Shown here piece by piece: positions 34,936 through 43,812 of a DNA stretch of 64,000 nucleotides. This stretch comes from Flavobacterium columnare NBRC 100251 = ATCC 23463 (GTDB lineage: Bacteria > Bacteroidota > Bacteroidia > Flavobacteriales > Flavobacteriaceae): positions 49,824-113,823 of the forward strand of contig NZ_PCMX01000023.1 of the NCBI RefSeq assembly GCF_002530675.1. Direction: 5' to 3'. The number at the start of each line of letters is the position of its first letter. Positions within the stretch are counted from its first letter, which is position 1. Both the position numbers and the translations under genes were made by a program. The notes below the pieces were generated by a model. It was not told the origin of the DNA and searched no databases. It saw only the letters and a list, made by a program, of their open reading frames with translations.

Positions 34936-35811
34936 TTAATATAAGTCATCCGTTCTCAAATTTAAAAAACGTTGTGTAGCAAAATAAGTACTTAACCAAG
35001 TAATTAATACTCCAATTCCAAATACAATTAATAGAATGCTAACAATTGAGAACATATCGTTAAACACACCTAGAGTAGGCCAAATAGTATCTATATAAAA
35101 CAATGCACCTAACAAACCTATAATAGCAACACCAGCTCCTATCATTCCTAATTTAACACTTCTTACTATAAAAGGTTTTCTGATAAACGATTTAGTGGCC
35201 CCTACCATTTGCATGGTTTTAATAATAAAACGGTTAGCATAAATGGATAAACGTAAAGAACTATTAATTAATAAGACAGCTACCACAGTAAGAAAGCCGC
35301 TTATGATCAGTATCCACATACTAGCTTTTTTAACATTTTCATTTACCATTTTCACTAATTGTTTATCATAAAAAATATCAACGACTAGGGGATTTTCCCT
35401 TAGTTTACGTTCAATTTTAGCTACGCTATCGTTTTCAACATAGTCAGCACGTAGATGAATATCAAAAGAATTTTTAAGCGGGTTCATTCCTAAGAATTCT
35501 GTAAAATTTTCTCCTAATGTTTTTTCATGCTCTTTAGCAGCTTGATCTTTTGATATAAAAATATAATCTTTAGCAAACTTTGCTTCTTTAAGCATTTCTC
35601 CATACTTTGTTAATGTGGTATCCTTAGCATCATCTTTAAAGAAAACGGTCATGGTAATACCTTCTTTAAAATCATTTGACAATTTTTTTGCATTAACGAT
35701 AAACAATGCTAATAATCCTAACATAAAAAGTACTAAACCGACACTTAGTACTACTGAAAAATACGATGTAATTAATCGACGTTTTTGAAACTTATCAAAA
35801 GATGAACTCAT
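34936..35811 (-). CDS. ftsX: FtsX, cell-division ABC-type permease
   Basis: Membrane partner of FtsE. Together they couple ATP hydrolysis to activation of peptidoglycan hydrolases at the septum. 291 residues: TM1 about 17-38, an extracytoplasmic domain of about 120 residues that includes KDAKDTTLTKYGEMLKEAKFA, then three TM helices near 165-190, 215-240 and 255-280. Full FtsX length. ftsE is not next to it here, as is usual in Bacteroidota. First gene of the operon running into DUF3098, uppP and truB. Confidence 0.92.
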   Translation of the reverse strand: MSSSFDKFQKRRLITSYFSVVLSVGLVLFMLGLLALFIVNAKKLSNDFKEGITMTVFFKDDAKDTTLTKYGEMLKEAKFAKDYIFISKDQAAKEHEKTLGENFTEFLGMNPLKNSFDIHLRADYVENDSVAKIERKLRENPLVVDIFYDKQLVKMVNENVKKASMWILIISGFLTVVAVLLINSSLRLSIYANRFIIKTMQMVGATKSFIRKPFIVRSVKLGMIGAGVAIIGLLGALFYIDTIWPTLGVFNDMFSIVSILLIVFGIGVLITWLSTYFATQRFLNLRTDDLY

Positions 35812-35900
35812 ACAGTATATTTATTTGCGGTAAAAATAACAAAGATTTTCTTTATGTAAAGTTAATAATGCTCAAAGTTTCCACTTTCTTATAATAAATG

Positions 35901-35908
35901 TAAATTTG
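35901..35908 (+). promoter_or_regulatory. -7 element (TAAATTTG) of the PAP2 gene pair
   Basis: Exact TAnnTTTG 25 nt before the TTG start at 35934. No TTG at -33. Confidence 0.5.
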
Positions 35909-35933
35909 CAAGGATCTTAAAAATTTAAAAGAG

Positions 35934-36935
35934 TTGAAAAAAATAGCTTTTTACTGTTGTTTACTGTTAAATCTAGGTTTATTCAGTCAAAGTAACGATA
36001 CTTTAGTGGGAATCAAAACCGATAAACTTGAAACAGAACAAAAAACACAGTCTTATCAAATCAATCCAAATACGAGTCGAATTTATAACAAACCTCGAAT
36101 TTTAGATGCCATTACTTTTTTACCAAAGGATTTTGTTACTACCAGTAAAGACTTTATTGCTAAAGATCATGCTTGGTATTTAGGAGGAGCAGTTGCAAGT
36201 ACAGCTCTTTTAGTTCCGTTTGATCAATCAATCACGAATTCATCACGTGAATTTTCAGATCGTATAGGATTAAGTTCTAATAATATATATGGTAAATTTG
36301 GTCCGTTACAGAATATCCCTAAAAATCTTGGCGCTGGTTTTTATCTAATAGGAAATGGTACTACAGTTATATTACTAACAGCTGGATTTACAACCTTTGG
36401 TTTGTTTAACAATGACTATAGAGCGTTATCAACCGCCAGCGGCTTAATAGAAAGTTTAGCATTATCAGGAGTGTATGTTCAATTTTTAAAACGAGTTACA
36501 GGACGTGAAAGTCCATTTATCGCACGTGAAAATGGTAACCCAGGAGGCGATTGGAATCCTTTTCCTAGTTTTTCAGCCTATGCAAAATCTACCCCACATT
36601 ATGACGCTATGCCTTCAGGACATCTTACTACAATTATGTCTGCTTTAACCGTGATTACGACCAATTATCCAGATTATAAATGGATTAAACCTGTTGGATA
36701 TACATTAATAGCAGGTATGTGTTTTCAGATGGTTCAAAGTGAAGTACATTGGATTTCAGATTATCCTCTAGCTTTATTAATAGGATATTTTTCTGGTAAA
36801 AATATTGCCAAAAGAAGATTTAAAGATGTGAATAAAAACATAGGATTACAATTAAATAAACCTAAATATGAAATGAATGTGATAGGTTCCAATAAGGCTG
36901 GTTTTAAAACATTAGGATTATCCATTACTTTTTAG
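35934..36935 (+). CDS. PAP2-family phosphatase, exported (paralogue A)
   Basis: 333 residues with an N-terminal signal (MKKIAFYCCLLLNLGLFSQ) and a PAP2 core: KRVTGRESPF (motif 1, with RE-S instead of RP), MPSGHLTTI (motif 2), SEVHWISDYPLALLIG (motif 3, HxxxD). The start is TTG at 35934, since no ATG fits and the signal peptide begins exactly there. PAP2 proteins remove phosphate from lipids, for example undecaprenyl-PP or phosphatidate. The change in motif 1 and motif 3 (SEV for SRx) leaves activity uncertain. It runs into a second PAP2 gene 7 nt downstream. Confidence 0.85.
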   Translation: MKKIAFYCCLLLNLGLFSQSNDTLVGIKTDKLETEQKTQSYQINPNTSRIYNKPRILDAITFLPKDFVTTSKDFIAKDHAWYLGGAVASTALLVPFDQSITNSSREFSDRIGLSSNNIYGKFGPLQNIPKNLGAGFYLIGNGTTVILLTAGFTTFGLFNNDYRALSTASGLIESLALSGVYVQFLKRVTGRESPFIARENGNPGGDWNPFPSFSAYAKSTPHYDAMPSGHLTTIMSALTVITTNYPDYKWIKPVGYTLIAGMCFQMVQSEVHWISDYPLALLIGYFSGKNIAKRRFKDVNKNIGLQLNKPKYEMNVIGSNKAGFKTLGLSITF

Positions 36936-36942
36936 ATAAATT

Positions 36943-37698
36943 ATGAAAAAACAAAAATTAATTTATTGTATATTAATAAGTTATTTATGCACTTTTTCTA
37001 GTTTTGCACAAATAATAGATACAATACATGGAAAAAAGGTAGATTATCATAATACCTTTAACATAAAGAAAATGATTATTCCTACTACATTAATAGTATC
37101 TGGTGTTATTTTACGTAATCCGGCTTGGCGTAATCAATTATTAGATTTTAAAAATCAATTATTTGGCGCTTCTTTTAGTACCAAAATTGATGATTATATA
37201 CAGTATATTCCTATTGTTCAAACCTTAGGTGGTAAAAGCATAGGTATTGAAAGTACGCACGGATATAAGCAAATAATTACAAATCAAATCGTTTCAAATG
37301 CTATCAGTGCTGCTATTGTACACGGATTAAAGAACTCTGTAGGGGACTTACGTCCTGATGGATCTGCTAAAAATTCATTCCCATCAGGACATGCTGCAAC
37401 CGCTTTTACAAATGCCATGCTTCAATATCTAGAATATAAAGATTCTAATAAATGGTATGCAGCCTCTGGTTTCTTATTTGCCACTGCTACAGGAGTCTTA
37501 CGAGTAGCTAACACACGTCATTGGCCTGGCGATGTTGCCGCAGGTGCAGGTATAGGAATGGCATCCGCTATTGTAGTACATTATTGGAGTCCTTTTAAAT
37601 GGGACCAAACAAAGAAAGATAAAAGAATGAGCTATATTGCTTATCCTATTTTAAATGAAAAAACCTATGGTCTGGGTTTCATTGGAAAACTTGATTAA
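36943..37698 (+). CDS. PAP2-family phosphatase, exported (paralogue B)
   Basis: 251 residues with a signal peptide (MKKQKLIYCILISYLCTFSSFAQ). The PAP2 motifs are complete: KNSVGDLRPDGSAKNSFPSGHAATAF combines motifs 1 and 2, and RVANTRHWPGDVAAG is motif 3 with the catalytic His-x3-Asp. The gap between RP and PSGH is short, as in the UppP-like/LpxE-like PAP2 branch. Very likely active on a lipid pyrophosphate or lipid A. Co-transcribed with paralogue A and near uppP. Confidence 0.88.
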   Translation: MKKQKLIYCILISYLCTFSSFAQIIDTIHGKKVDYHNTFNIKKMIIPTTLIVSGVILRNPAWRNQLLDFKNQLFGASFSTKIDDYIQYIPIVQTLGGKSIGIESTHGYKQIITNQIVSNAISAAIVHGLKNSVGDLRPDGSAKNSFPSGHAATAFTNAMLQYLEYKDSNKWYAASGFLFATATGVLRVANTRHWPGDVAAGAGIGMASAIVVHYWSPFKWDQTKKDKRMSYIAYPILNEKTYGLGFIGKLD

Positions 37699-37760
37699 AC
37701 TTTTAACTATTTATTTTAAAACTAAAAATCATTTGGCATTATACCCAAATAAAAAATAAT

Positions 37761-40685
37761 ATGAAATATTTTCACAACGAAATTGAAGCCAAATGGCAAA
37801 AATACTGGGCAAATAATAAAACATTTGCTGCATCAAACAATTCAAACCAACCAAAATACTACGTATTAGATATGTTTCCGTATCCTTCGGGAGCTGGATT
37901 ACACGTAGGGCACCCGCTGGGATATATCGCTTCTGATATTGTGGCACGTTATAAACGCCATCAAGGATATAATGTATTACATCCTCAAGGGTATGATTCT
38001 TTTGGTTTGCCAGCGGAACAATATGCCATACAAACTGGTCAACATCCTGAAAAAACAACTCGCGAAAACATTGCTCGTTATCGTGAACAATTAGATAAAA
38101 TAGGTTTTTCATTTGATTGGGATCGTGAAGTACGTACTTCTAATCCTGATTATTACAAACATACCCAATGGATTTTTATTCAATTGTTTAATTCGTGGTA
38201 TAATAACGATACTGATAAAGCCGAAGATATTTCAACTTTAATTTCCGTTTTTGAAAAAGATGGAAATGCAAATGTTAATGCGGTATCTGATGATAATATT
38301 ACTGTGTTTACGGCTAATGACTGGAAATCATACACTTCTGAAGAGCAACAAAAAATATTGCTACAATATCGATTAACCTATTTGGCAGAAACCGAAGTAA
38401 ACTGGTGTCCTGCATTAGGAACAGTTTTGGCTAATGACGAAATTGTAAACGGTGTTTCAGAACGTGGTGGCCATCCTGTAATTCGTAAAAAAATGACCCA
38501 ATGGTCAATGCGAATTTCTGCCTATGCCGAAAGATTACTACAAGGTCTTCATACCATTGATTGGACTGAATCGTTGAAAGAATCGCAACGTAACTGGATA
38601 GGAAAATCGGTTGGAGCCACTGTTAAGTTCAAAGTTCAAAGTCAAAAATCAAAAGAAGATCTTTCAGACGTTGGACTTTCCACTTTCAACTATATAGAAG
38701 TATTTACAACTCGTCCTGATACGATTTTTGGAGTAACATTTATGACATTAGCTCCTGAACACGAATTGGTTGCCCAAATTACGACTCCTGAGCAAAAAGC
38801 TGCGGTAGATGCGTATATTGAAGCAACGGCAAAACGTTCAGAAAGAGAGCGTATGGCCGATGTAAAAACTATTTCGGGTGTATTTACAGGTGCGTATGCA
38901 GAACATCCGTTTACCAAAGAACCTATTCCCGTTTGGATTGGCGATTATGTATTAGCAGGCTACGGAACAGGTGCAGTAATGGCAGTACCAATTGGAGATG
39001 AAAGAGATTACGCATTCGCAAAACACTTTAATATTCCAATTAAGAATATATTCAGTCTTACCTCCCCTCCTTTGGAGGGGTCGGGGGAGGCTGGCGCTTT
39101 TGCGGAAAAATCTGGTTTTGAATTAGTAGATTCTGATTTCTTAAACGGATTAGATTACAAATCTGGAACCAAGAAAGTTATTGAGGAATTAGAAAAAATA
39201 GGAGCAGGAAAAGCCAAAGTAAATTACCGTTTGCGTGATGCCGTTTTCTCACGCCAACGTTATTGGGGCGAACCTTTCCCAGTGTATTATGTAAATGGAT
39301 TGCCTCAAATGATTGAAGCGAAACATTTACCAATTATTTTACCAGAAGTAGAAAAATACTTACCAACCGAAGATGGTCAACCACCATTAGGAAACGCATC
39401 AGTTTGGGCGTGGGATAGTGTACAGTGTGCAGTAGTTAGTAATACGTTAATTGATAATGTATCTGTTTTTCCTTTGGAATTAAATACTATGCCAGGTTGG
39501 GCAGGTTCGTCTTGGTACTGGATGCGTTATATGGATGCGACTAATGAAAATGAATTTGCAAGTGAAGCAGCTTTAAAATACTGGGAAAATGTCGATTTAT
39601 ACATAGGTGGAAGCGAACACGCTACTGGTCACTTATTATATTCTCGTTTTTGGAACAAATTTCTTAAAGACAGAGGTTTTGCACCAACCGAAGAACCCTT
39701 CAAAAAATTAATCAATCAAGGGATGATTTTGGGGATGAGTGCTTTTGTTTATAGAAGTGAAGATTCTAAAAAAATATATTCAAAAGGATTAATTAAAGAC
39801 AAAAAGGTTCATCCTATTCACGTTGATTTATCGTGTATTAACGACATTACAAATGAATTGGATATTCAGAAATTCAGAAATCATCCTTTGTATTCCGATT
39901 ATAAAGACGCTGAATTCATTTTAGACAATGGTGAGCTATACGTGCCAGTCTCTTCCCCTTCGAGGAAGTCGGATGGGGCTTATATTGTGGGTCGCGAAGT
40001 AGAAAAAATGTCAAAATCGAAATACAACGTAGTCAACCCAGACGACATCTGTAACGAATACGGTGCCGATACGTTGCGTTTATACGAAATGTTCTTAGGA
40101 CCTCTAGAACAAGCTAAACCTTGGAATACGGCGGGTATTACGGGTGTGTATGGTTTCTTAAAGAAATTATGGAGGTTGTACTTTGATGATAATGGAAGTA
40201 TTGTTACTAATGAGGAACCAACGGCAGATATGTACAAATCTTTGCATAAAACCATTAAAAAAGTAACGGAAGATATTGAGAATTTCTCTTTCAATACCTC
40301 GGTTTCCCAATTTATGATTTGTGTAAATGAATTATCACAACAAAAATGCCATCATAGAGCTATTTTAGAACCATTGGCAGTAATTATTTCGCCTTATGCG
40401 CCTCATATTGCCGAGGAGTTATGGAATGCTTTAGGTCACGAAGGTTCTATTGCAACGGTAGCTTTTCCTCAATTTGAAGAAAAATACTTGGTAGAAAGCG
40501 AAAAAGAATATCCAGTTTCTTTTAATGGGAAAATGCGTTTTACGATTAAGTTGCCTTTGGATTTAACAGTAGAGCAAATCCAAGAAAAAGTTATGGCTGA
40601 CGAACGCACGCAAAACCAATTACAAGGTAGAACACCTAATAAAGTGATTATAGTACCAGGAAAAATTATTAACTTGGTGGGATAA
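37761..40685 (+). CDS. leuS: Leucyl-tRNA synthetase with three in-frame repeat inserts
   Basis: Charges tRNA-Leu with leucine and edits mischarged tRNA. 974 residues, longer than the ~860-940 of many LeuRS. The HIGH-type motif GLHVGHPLGY (about 48-57), CP1 editing domain (TTRPDTIFGVTF, GTGAVMAVPIGDERDYAF), WAGSSWYWMRYM and KMSKSKYN are all intact. Extra length comes from low-complexity inserts at about residues 289-311 (FKVQSQKSKEDLSDVGLST), 434-443 (TSPPLEGSGE) and 729-738 (SSPSRKSDG). Each is encoded by DNA with inverted-repeat structure. The gene has its own start 62 nt after paralogue B and is followed after 10 nt by a DUF262 gene. Confidence 0.96.
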   Translation: MKYFHNEIEAKWQKYWANNKTFAASNNSNQPKYYVLDMFPYPSGAGLHVGHPLGYIASDIVARYKRHQGYNVLHPQGYDSFGLPAEQYAIQTGQHPEKTTRENIARYREQLDKIGFSFDWDREVRTSNPDYYKHTQWIFIQLFNSWYNNDTDKAEDISTLISVFEKDGNANVNAVSDDNITVFTANDWKSYTSEEQQKILLQYRLTYLAETEVNWCPALGTVLANDEIVNGVSERGGHPVIRKKMTQWSMRISAYAERLLQGLHTIDWTESLKESQRNWIGKSVGATVKFKVQSQKSKEDLSDVGLSTFNYIEVFTTRPDTIFGVTFMTLAPEHELVAQITTPEQKAAVDAYIEATAKRSERERMADVKTISGVFTGAYAEHPFTKEPIPVWIGDYVLAGYGTGAVMAVPIGDERDYAFAKHFNIPIKNIFSLTSPPLEGSGEAGAFAEKSGFELVDSDFLNGLDYKSGTKKVIEELEKIGAGKAKVNYRLRDAVFSRQRYWGEPFPVYYVNGLPQMIEAKHLPIILPEVEKYLPTEDGQPPLGNASVWAWDSVQCAVVSNTLIDNVSVFPLELNTMPGWAGSSWYWMRYMDATNENEFASEAALKYWENVDLYIGGSEHATGHLLYSRFWNKFLKDRGFAPTEEPFKKLINQGMILGMSAFVYRSEDSKKIYSKGLIKDKKVHPIHVDLSCINDITNELDIQKFRNHPLYSDYKDAEFILDNGELYVPVSSPSRKSDGAYIVGREVEKMSKSKYNVVNPDDICNEYGADTLRLYEMFLGPLEQAKPWNTAGITGVYGFLKKLWRLYFDDNGSIVTNEEPTADMYKSLHKTIKKVTEDIENFSFNTSVSQFMICVNELSQQKCHHRAILEPLAVIISPYAPHIAEELWNALGHEGSIATVAFPQFEEKYLVESEKEYPVSFNGKMRFTIKLPLDLTVEQIQEKVMADERTQNQLQGRTPNKVIIVPGKIINLVG
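38625..38692. repeat. Inverted-repeat insert 1 inside leuS
   Basis: AGTTCAAAGTTCAAAGTC on one side and GGACTTTCCACTTTCAAC on the other pair over most of their length (about 16 of 20). The centre is unpaired. It is read in frame and encodes a Lys/Ser-rich loop just before the CP1 TTRPDT motif. Confidence 0.6.
39061..39090. repeat. Palindromic insert 2 inside leuS
   Basis: CCCCTCC, TTT, GGAGGGG at 39064-39080 is a perfect hairpin, flanked by CCT and TCGGGGGAGG that add further pairing. GC content far exceeds the surrounding gene. It encodes TSPPLEGSGE in frame, inside the CP1/editing region. Confidence 0.7.
39945..39985. repeat. Probable palindromic insert 3 inside leuS
   Basis: CTTCCCC TTC GAGGAAG with one mismatch, and CCCC/GGGG around it (39952-39978). 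It encodes SSPSRKSDGA just before the KMSKS loop. Structure is weaker than insert 2. Confidence 0.45.
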
Positions 40686-40695
40686 AATTCCAATT

Positions 40696-42381
40696 ATGAG
40701 AGGAATTCAAGATACTTCAAATAAAACTTATAGGCAATTAATCGGTAATGGTCTTCGTTTTGAAATACCTAAATTTCAGAGAGACTATTCTTGGGAAGTT
40801 GAACAATGGGACGATTTGTGGTTAGATCTTATTTCGCTCTTTGAAGATGAAGAATCTGAGCATTATATGGGTTGTCTTGTTTTACAAACATCTAATAATA
40901 AAATTTTTTCTATTATTGATGGACAACAAAGGTTAACTACGATGAGTTTACTAATCCTATCCGTGTTAAAATGTTTGGATGATTTAATAAATAATAATGT
41001 TGATAGCGATAACAATAATAGAAGAAAAGAAGCATTACGAAACAGTTATATTGGCAACATAAATCCAGTTACATTGATTTCTGATAATAAAATTAAATTA
41101 AATAGAAATAGTGATGATTATTATAGACAACATTTAGTTTTGTTAAAAGATTTGCCAATTAGAAACACAAACTCATCAGAAAAACATCTGAGAGAATGTT
41201 TTTTATGGTTTTATGATAAGTCAAAAAAAACTTTTAAAACAGGTGAGGAATTAGCTGGTTTTGTTGATAATATAGTAGATAAACTATCGTTTACTGTAAT
41301 TGAAGTTACAGATCCATTAAATGCTTTTAAAGTTTTTGAAACACTTAATGCAAGAGGAGTTCAATTACCATCTTCTGATTTATTAAAAAACTATTTGTTT
41401 TCTATCGTAGATGAGACAAAACCCCATAAATCAGAAATTGAGGAGTTAGAATCTTTGTGGAGCAAAGTTTTAGGCAAACTTGGCAGTCAAAAATTTGAAG
41501 AATATTTGAGATATTATTGGAATAGTAAAAATAAAATAGTCAGAAAAAATAATTTATTTAAAACTATAAAGAAATCGATCCTAAATAAAGAACAAGCTTT
41601 TACTTTAATTAGGGATTTGAACACAAATGCAGATATCTTTACTGCTATACAAAATCCAAATGATGAATTATGGTTTAGTAATAAGCAATTGAGTAATTAT
41701 TTGAATGAATTAAAACTTTATCAAGTAAGACAAGTCTATTCTTTGTTTTTAATTGCTTATCAAAAATTAAACATAGACGATTTTACAAAATTGGTAAAAT
41801 ACTGTTCAATTATTTCATTTAGATATAATGTAATTGGAGGCTTAAATCCTAATGATCAAGAAGATGCTTATAATAAAGTTGCACTTGAAATATTTAAAAA
41901 TGGCAACTATAATATAGAATTACTGAGATCTATTTATATCAATGATGCAGATTTTGAGCAAGATTATATTTCAAAAAGTTTTAAAAGAACAACTAGAAAC
42001 CATAAAATAGTGAAATATATTTTAGGGAATATTGAAAAGAAAATATTTTCAAATGATATTTCTTTTGAAAGTGATATATTTACCATTGAACATATATTGC
42101 CAGAAAGTGCAGATGAAAACTGGGGTGATTTTACAGATGAAGAAATCAATCGTTCAATATTTAGATTAGGTAATTTAGCATTGCTTGAAAAAAGTTTGAA
42201 TCGAGAAATAGATAATTCAAAATTTGAAGTAAAAAAAGAGGTGTTTTCAAAGAGTAATGCCAAATTTACGAAAAGAATTACTGAAGAGTTTGAAACTTGG
42301 AATGAAAGCAAACTTATTTCTAGACAACGAGAAATGGCAAGATATGCAAAGTCAATTTGGAAAATACAGTTGTTGGAATAA
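40696..42381 (+). CDS. DUF262/DUF1524 (GmrSD/SspE-like) putative nucleotide-dependent nuclease
   Basis: 561 residues. The N-terminal DUF262 domain shows FEIPKFQRDYSWEVEQW (about 17-33) and SIIDGQQRLTTMSLL (about 74-88), the conserved NTP-binding/ParB-like motif, and then FETLNARGVQLPSSDLLKNYLF. The C-terminal DUF1524 HNH-type domain shows FTIEHILPESADENW and RLGNLALLEKSLNREIDNSKF. This fused layout is shared by the type IV restriction enzyme GmrSD and the phosphorothioation-dependent SspE, both anti-phage proteins that cut modified DNA. Function here is inferred from that. It starts 10 nt after leuS and is next to a dead IS, which suggests acquisition. No Dnd/Ssp modification genes are in the window. 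Confidence 0.82.
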   Translation: MRGIQDTSNKTYRQLIGNGLRFEIPKFQRDYSWEVEQWDDLWLDLISLFEDEESEHYMGCLVLQTSNNKIFSIIDGQQRLTTMSLLILSVLKCLDDLINNNVDSDNNNRRKEALRNSYIGNINPVTLISDNKIKLNRNSDDYYRQHLVLLKDLPIRNTNSSEKHLRECFLWFYDKSKKTFKTGEELAGFVDNIVDKLSFTVIEVTDPLNAFKVFETLNARGVQLPSSDLLKNYLFSIVDETKPHKSEIEELESLWSKVLGKLGSQKFEEYLRYYWNSKNKIVRKNNLFKTIKKSILNKEQAFTLIRDLNTNADIFTAIQNPNDELWFSNKQLSNYLNELKLYQVRQVYSLFLIAYQKLNIDDFTKLVKYCSIISFRYNVIGGLNPNDQEDAYNKVALEIFKNGNYNIELLRSIYINDADFEQDYISKSFKRTTRNHKIVKYILGNIEKKIFSNDISFESDIFTIEHILPESADENWGDFTDEEINRSIFRLGNLALLEKSLNREIDNSKFEVKKEVFSKSNAKFTKRITEEFETWNESKLISRQREMARYAKSIWKIQLLE

Positions 42382-42432
42382 AATTGAACTATATAAAGAC
42401 ACTATCCCTAAAAGTGTGTAAATTATAATAAT

Positions 42433-42467
42433 GGGTTTGACTTTTTATTAAAGTTGAACCCTTTTTT
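42433..42467 (+). terminator. Hairpin terminator at the left end of the IS256 remnant
   Basis: GGGTTTGACTTT (42433-42444) pairs with AAAGTTGAACCC (42450-42461) over 12 bp including two wobble pairs, followed by TTTTTT. It stops plus-strand transcripts coming from the DUF262 gene and overlaps the end of the transposase remnant. Confidence 0.8.
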
Positions 42468-43617
42468 CAAATATAGTTAAGAACTTATTGAGGATTAATC
42501 CCCAGTTTTGTATTGCATTGACCGTTTTTTGGTTGCTTCTTTTAATGCCAAATATACAGATTTTAAAACAGCTTCATCTGTTGGGAATAATAATTTATTT
42601 TTGGTATATTTTCTAATTTTTTCATTTAGATTTTCGATTAGATTAGTAGTGTGAATGATTTTTCTAATTTCTATTGGAAAGTCAAAAAACACTGTGGAGT
42701 TCCTCCCAGTTTTCTTTCCAAGATTTTACCGCATAAGGATATTTATGATTCCATTTGCTTGCAAAATCTTCCAATGCTCCTTTAGCGGCTTGTTTGGTTG
42801 GAGCATCATAAATTAGCTTCATATCCTTTGAAAACTCTTTCTTATCCTTGCAGACTACATAACGCGCTGAGTTTCTAATTTGATGCACTACACAGATTTG
42901 TGTTTGTGATTCAGGGAATACATTTTTAATAGTTTGGGTAAAGCCATTGAGGTTATCAGTTGCTGTAATTAAGATATCCTCAACCACGAGCTTTTAAATC
43001 GGTCAATACGCCCAGCCAAAAGCTGGCACTTTCATTCTTTTGCCTAACCACATCCTAAAACTTCTTTTTTACCGTCTCTATTTAAGCCTATAGCCAGATA
43101 AATAGTCTTATTGATGACCTTAGAACTTTCACGAACTTTAAACACTATACCATCCATCCAAACAATTAAATAAATAGGTTCTAATGGTCTGTTTTGCCAA
43201 GCTATTCTATCATTAGCTATTGATTCTGTTATGCGAGATATGGTGGAAGTTGAAATATCAAAATTATACACCTCTCTAATTTGTTCTTCAATATCGCTAA
43301 CACTCATCCCTTTGGCTATAATGATACGATTACATTCTCTAAACCATCAACCATATTTTGCCTCTTAGGAACAATTATAGGATTGAATGAAGCTTCGATT
43401 TTCTAAAAAAGGTTTTAACTTTTTTAGTAGAATATCCGTTCCTAGAATTAGATCTTGTCGATTTTTCGTGTTTATCATAACCCAAATCGGCATCTAGCTC
43501 ACCATTTAAAATTGCATCTAATCCACATTTTTGTAGTTGAGCAAGAAATCCACTTAAATCCTCGCCCGTTTTGAATTGCTTCAAAAATGCATCCGATAAT
43601 AAATCTTCTTTTTTCAT
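42448..43617 (-). pseudogene. IS256-family transposase, frameshifted
   Basis: Homology runs from MKKEDLLSDAFLKQFKTGE at 43617 to FEKRVQL and a TAA at 42448, but in several reading frames. A small deletion follows TKKVKTFFRKSK (around 43405). Single-base losses or gains lie near 43325, 43020-43030 and 42975-42990, another in the PIQNWGLIL region near 42520. The catalytic DDE region is broken up (IVWMDGIVFKVRE, ITATDNLNGF). It cannot make a working transposase. Confidence 0.92.
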
Positions 43618-43645
43618 AAAACTGTATTATATTTAAATTTAAACA

Positions 43646-43785
43646 AAAAAAGAGACTGTCCAAAAAGTAATAAATCAACATGCAGTTTATCACTCCGACG
43701 TTAGTAGTCTCATAATCAGTATTATGTGATTTATCCCTTTGGTCGAAATGACAAGATTGCGAACTTTTTAGACAGCCTCTTTTTT
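43646..43785 (+). repeat. MITE-like dispersed repeat, copy 2 (inside the IS256 remnant)
   Basis: 140 bp with 23-bp terminal inverted repeats: AAAAAAGAGACTGTCCAAAA... at 43646-43668, paired with 43763-43785 at 21 of 23 positions. The core shares CACTCCGACG, GTCTCATAATCA, TATTATGTGATTT and AAGATTGCGA with the copy at 26271-26433. No coding capacity. Its right end resembles a T-rich terminator. Confidence 0.8.
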
Positions 43786-43812
43786 ATACTTACACAGTTT
43801 ATGTTATAGTAC

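Noticed and set aside
37729..38112. A 127-codon minus-strand frame over the start of leuS
   Set aside because: It lies opposite the well-conserved leuS N terminus and has no recognisable product, so it is an antisense shadow.
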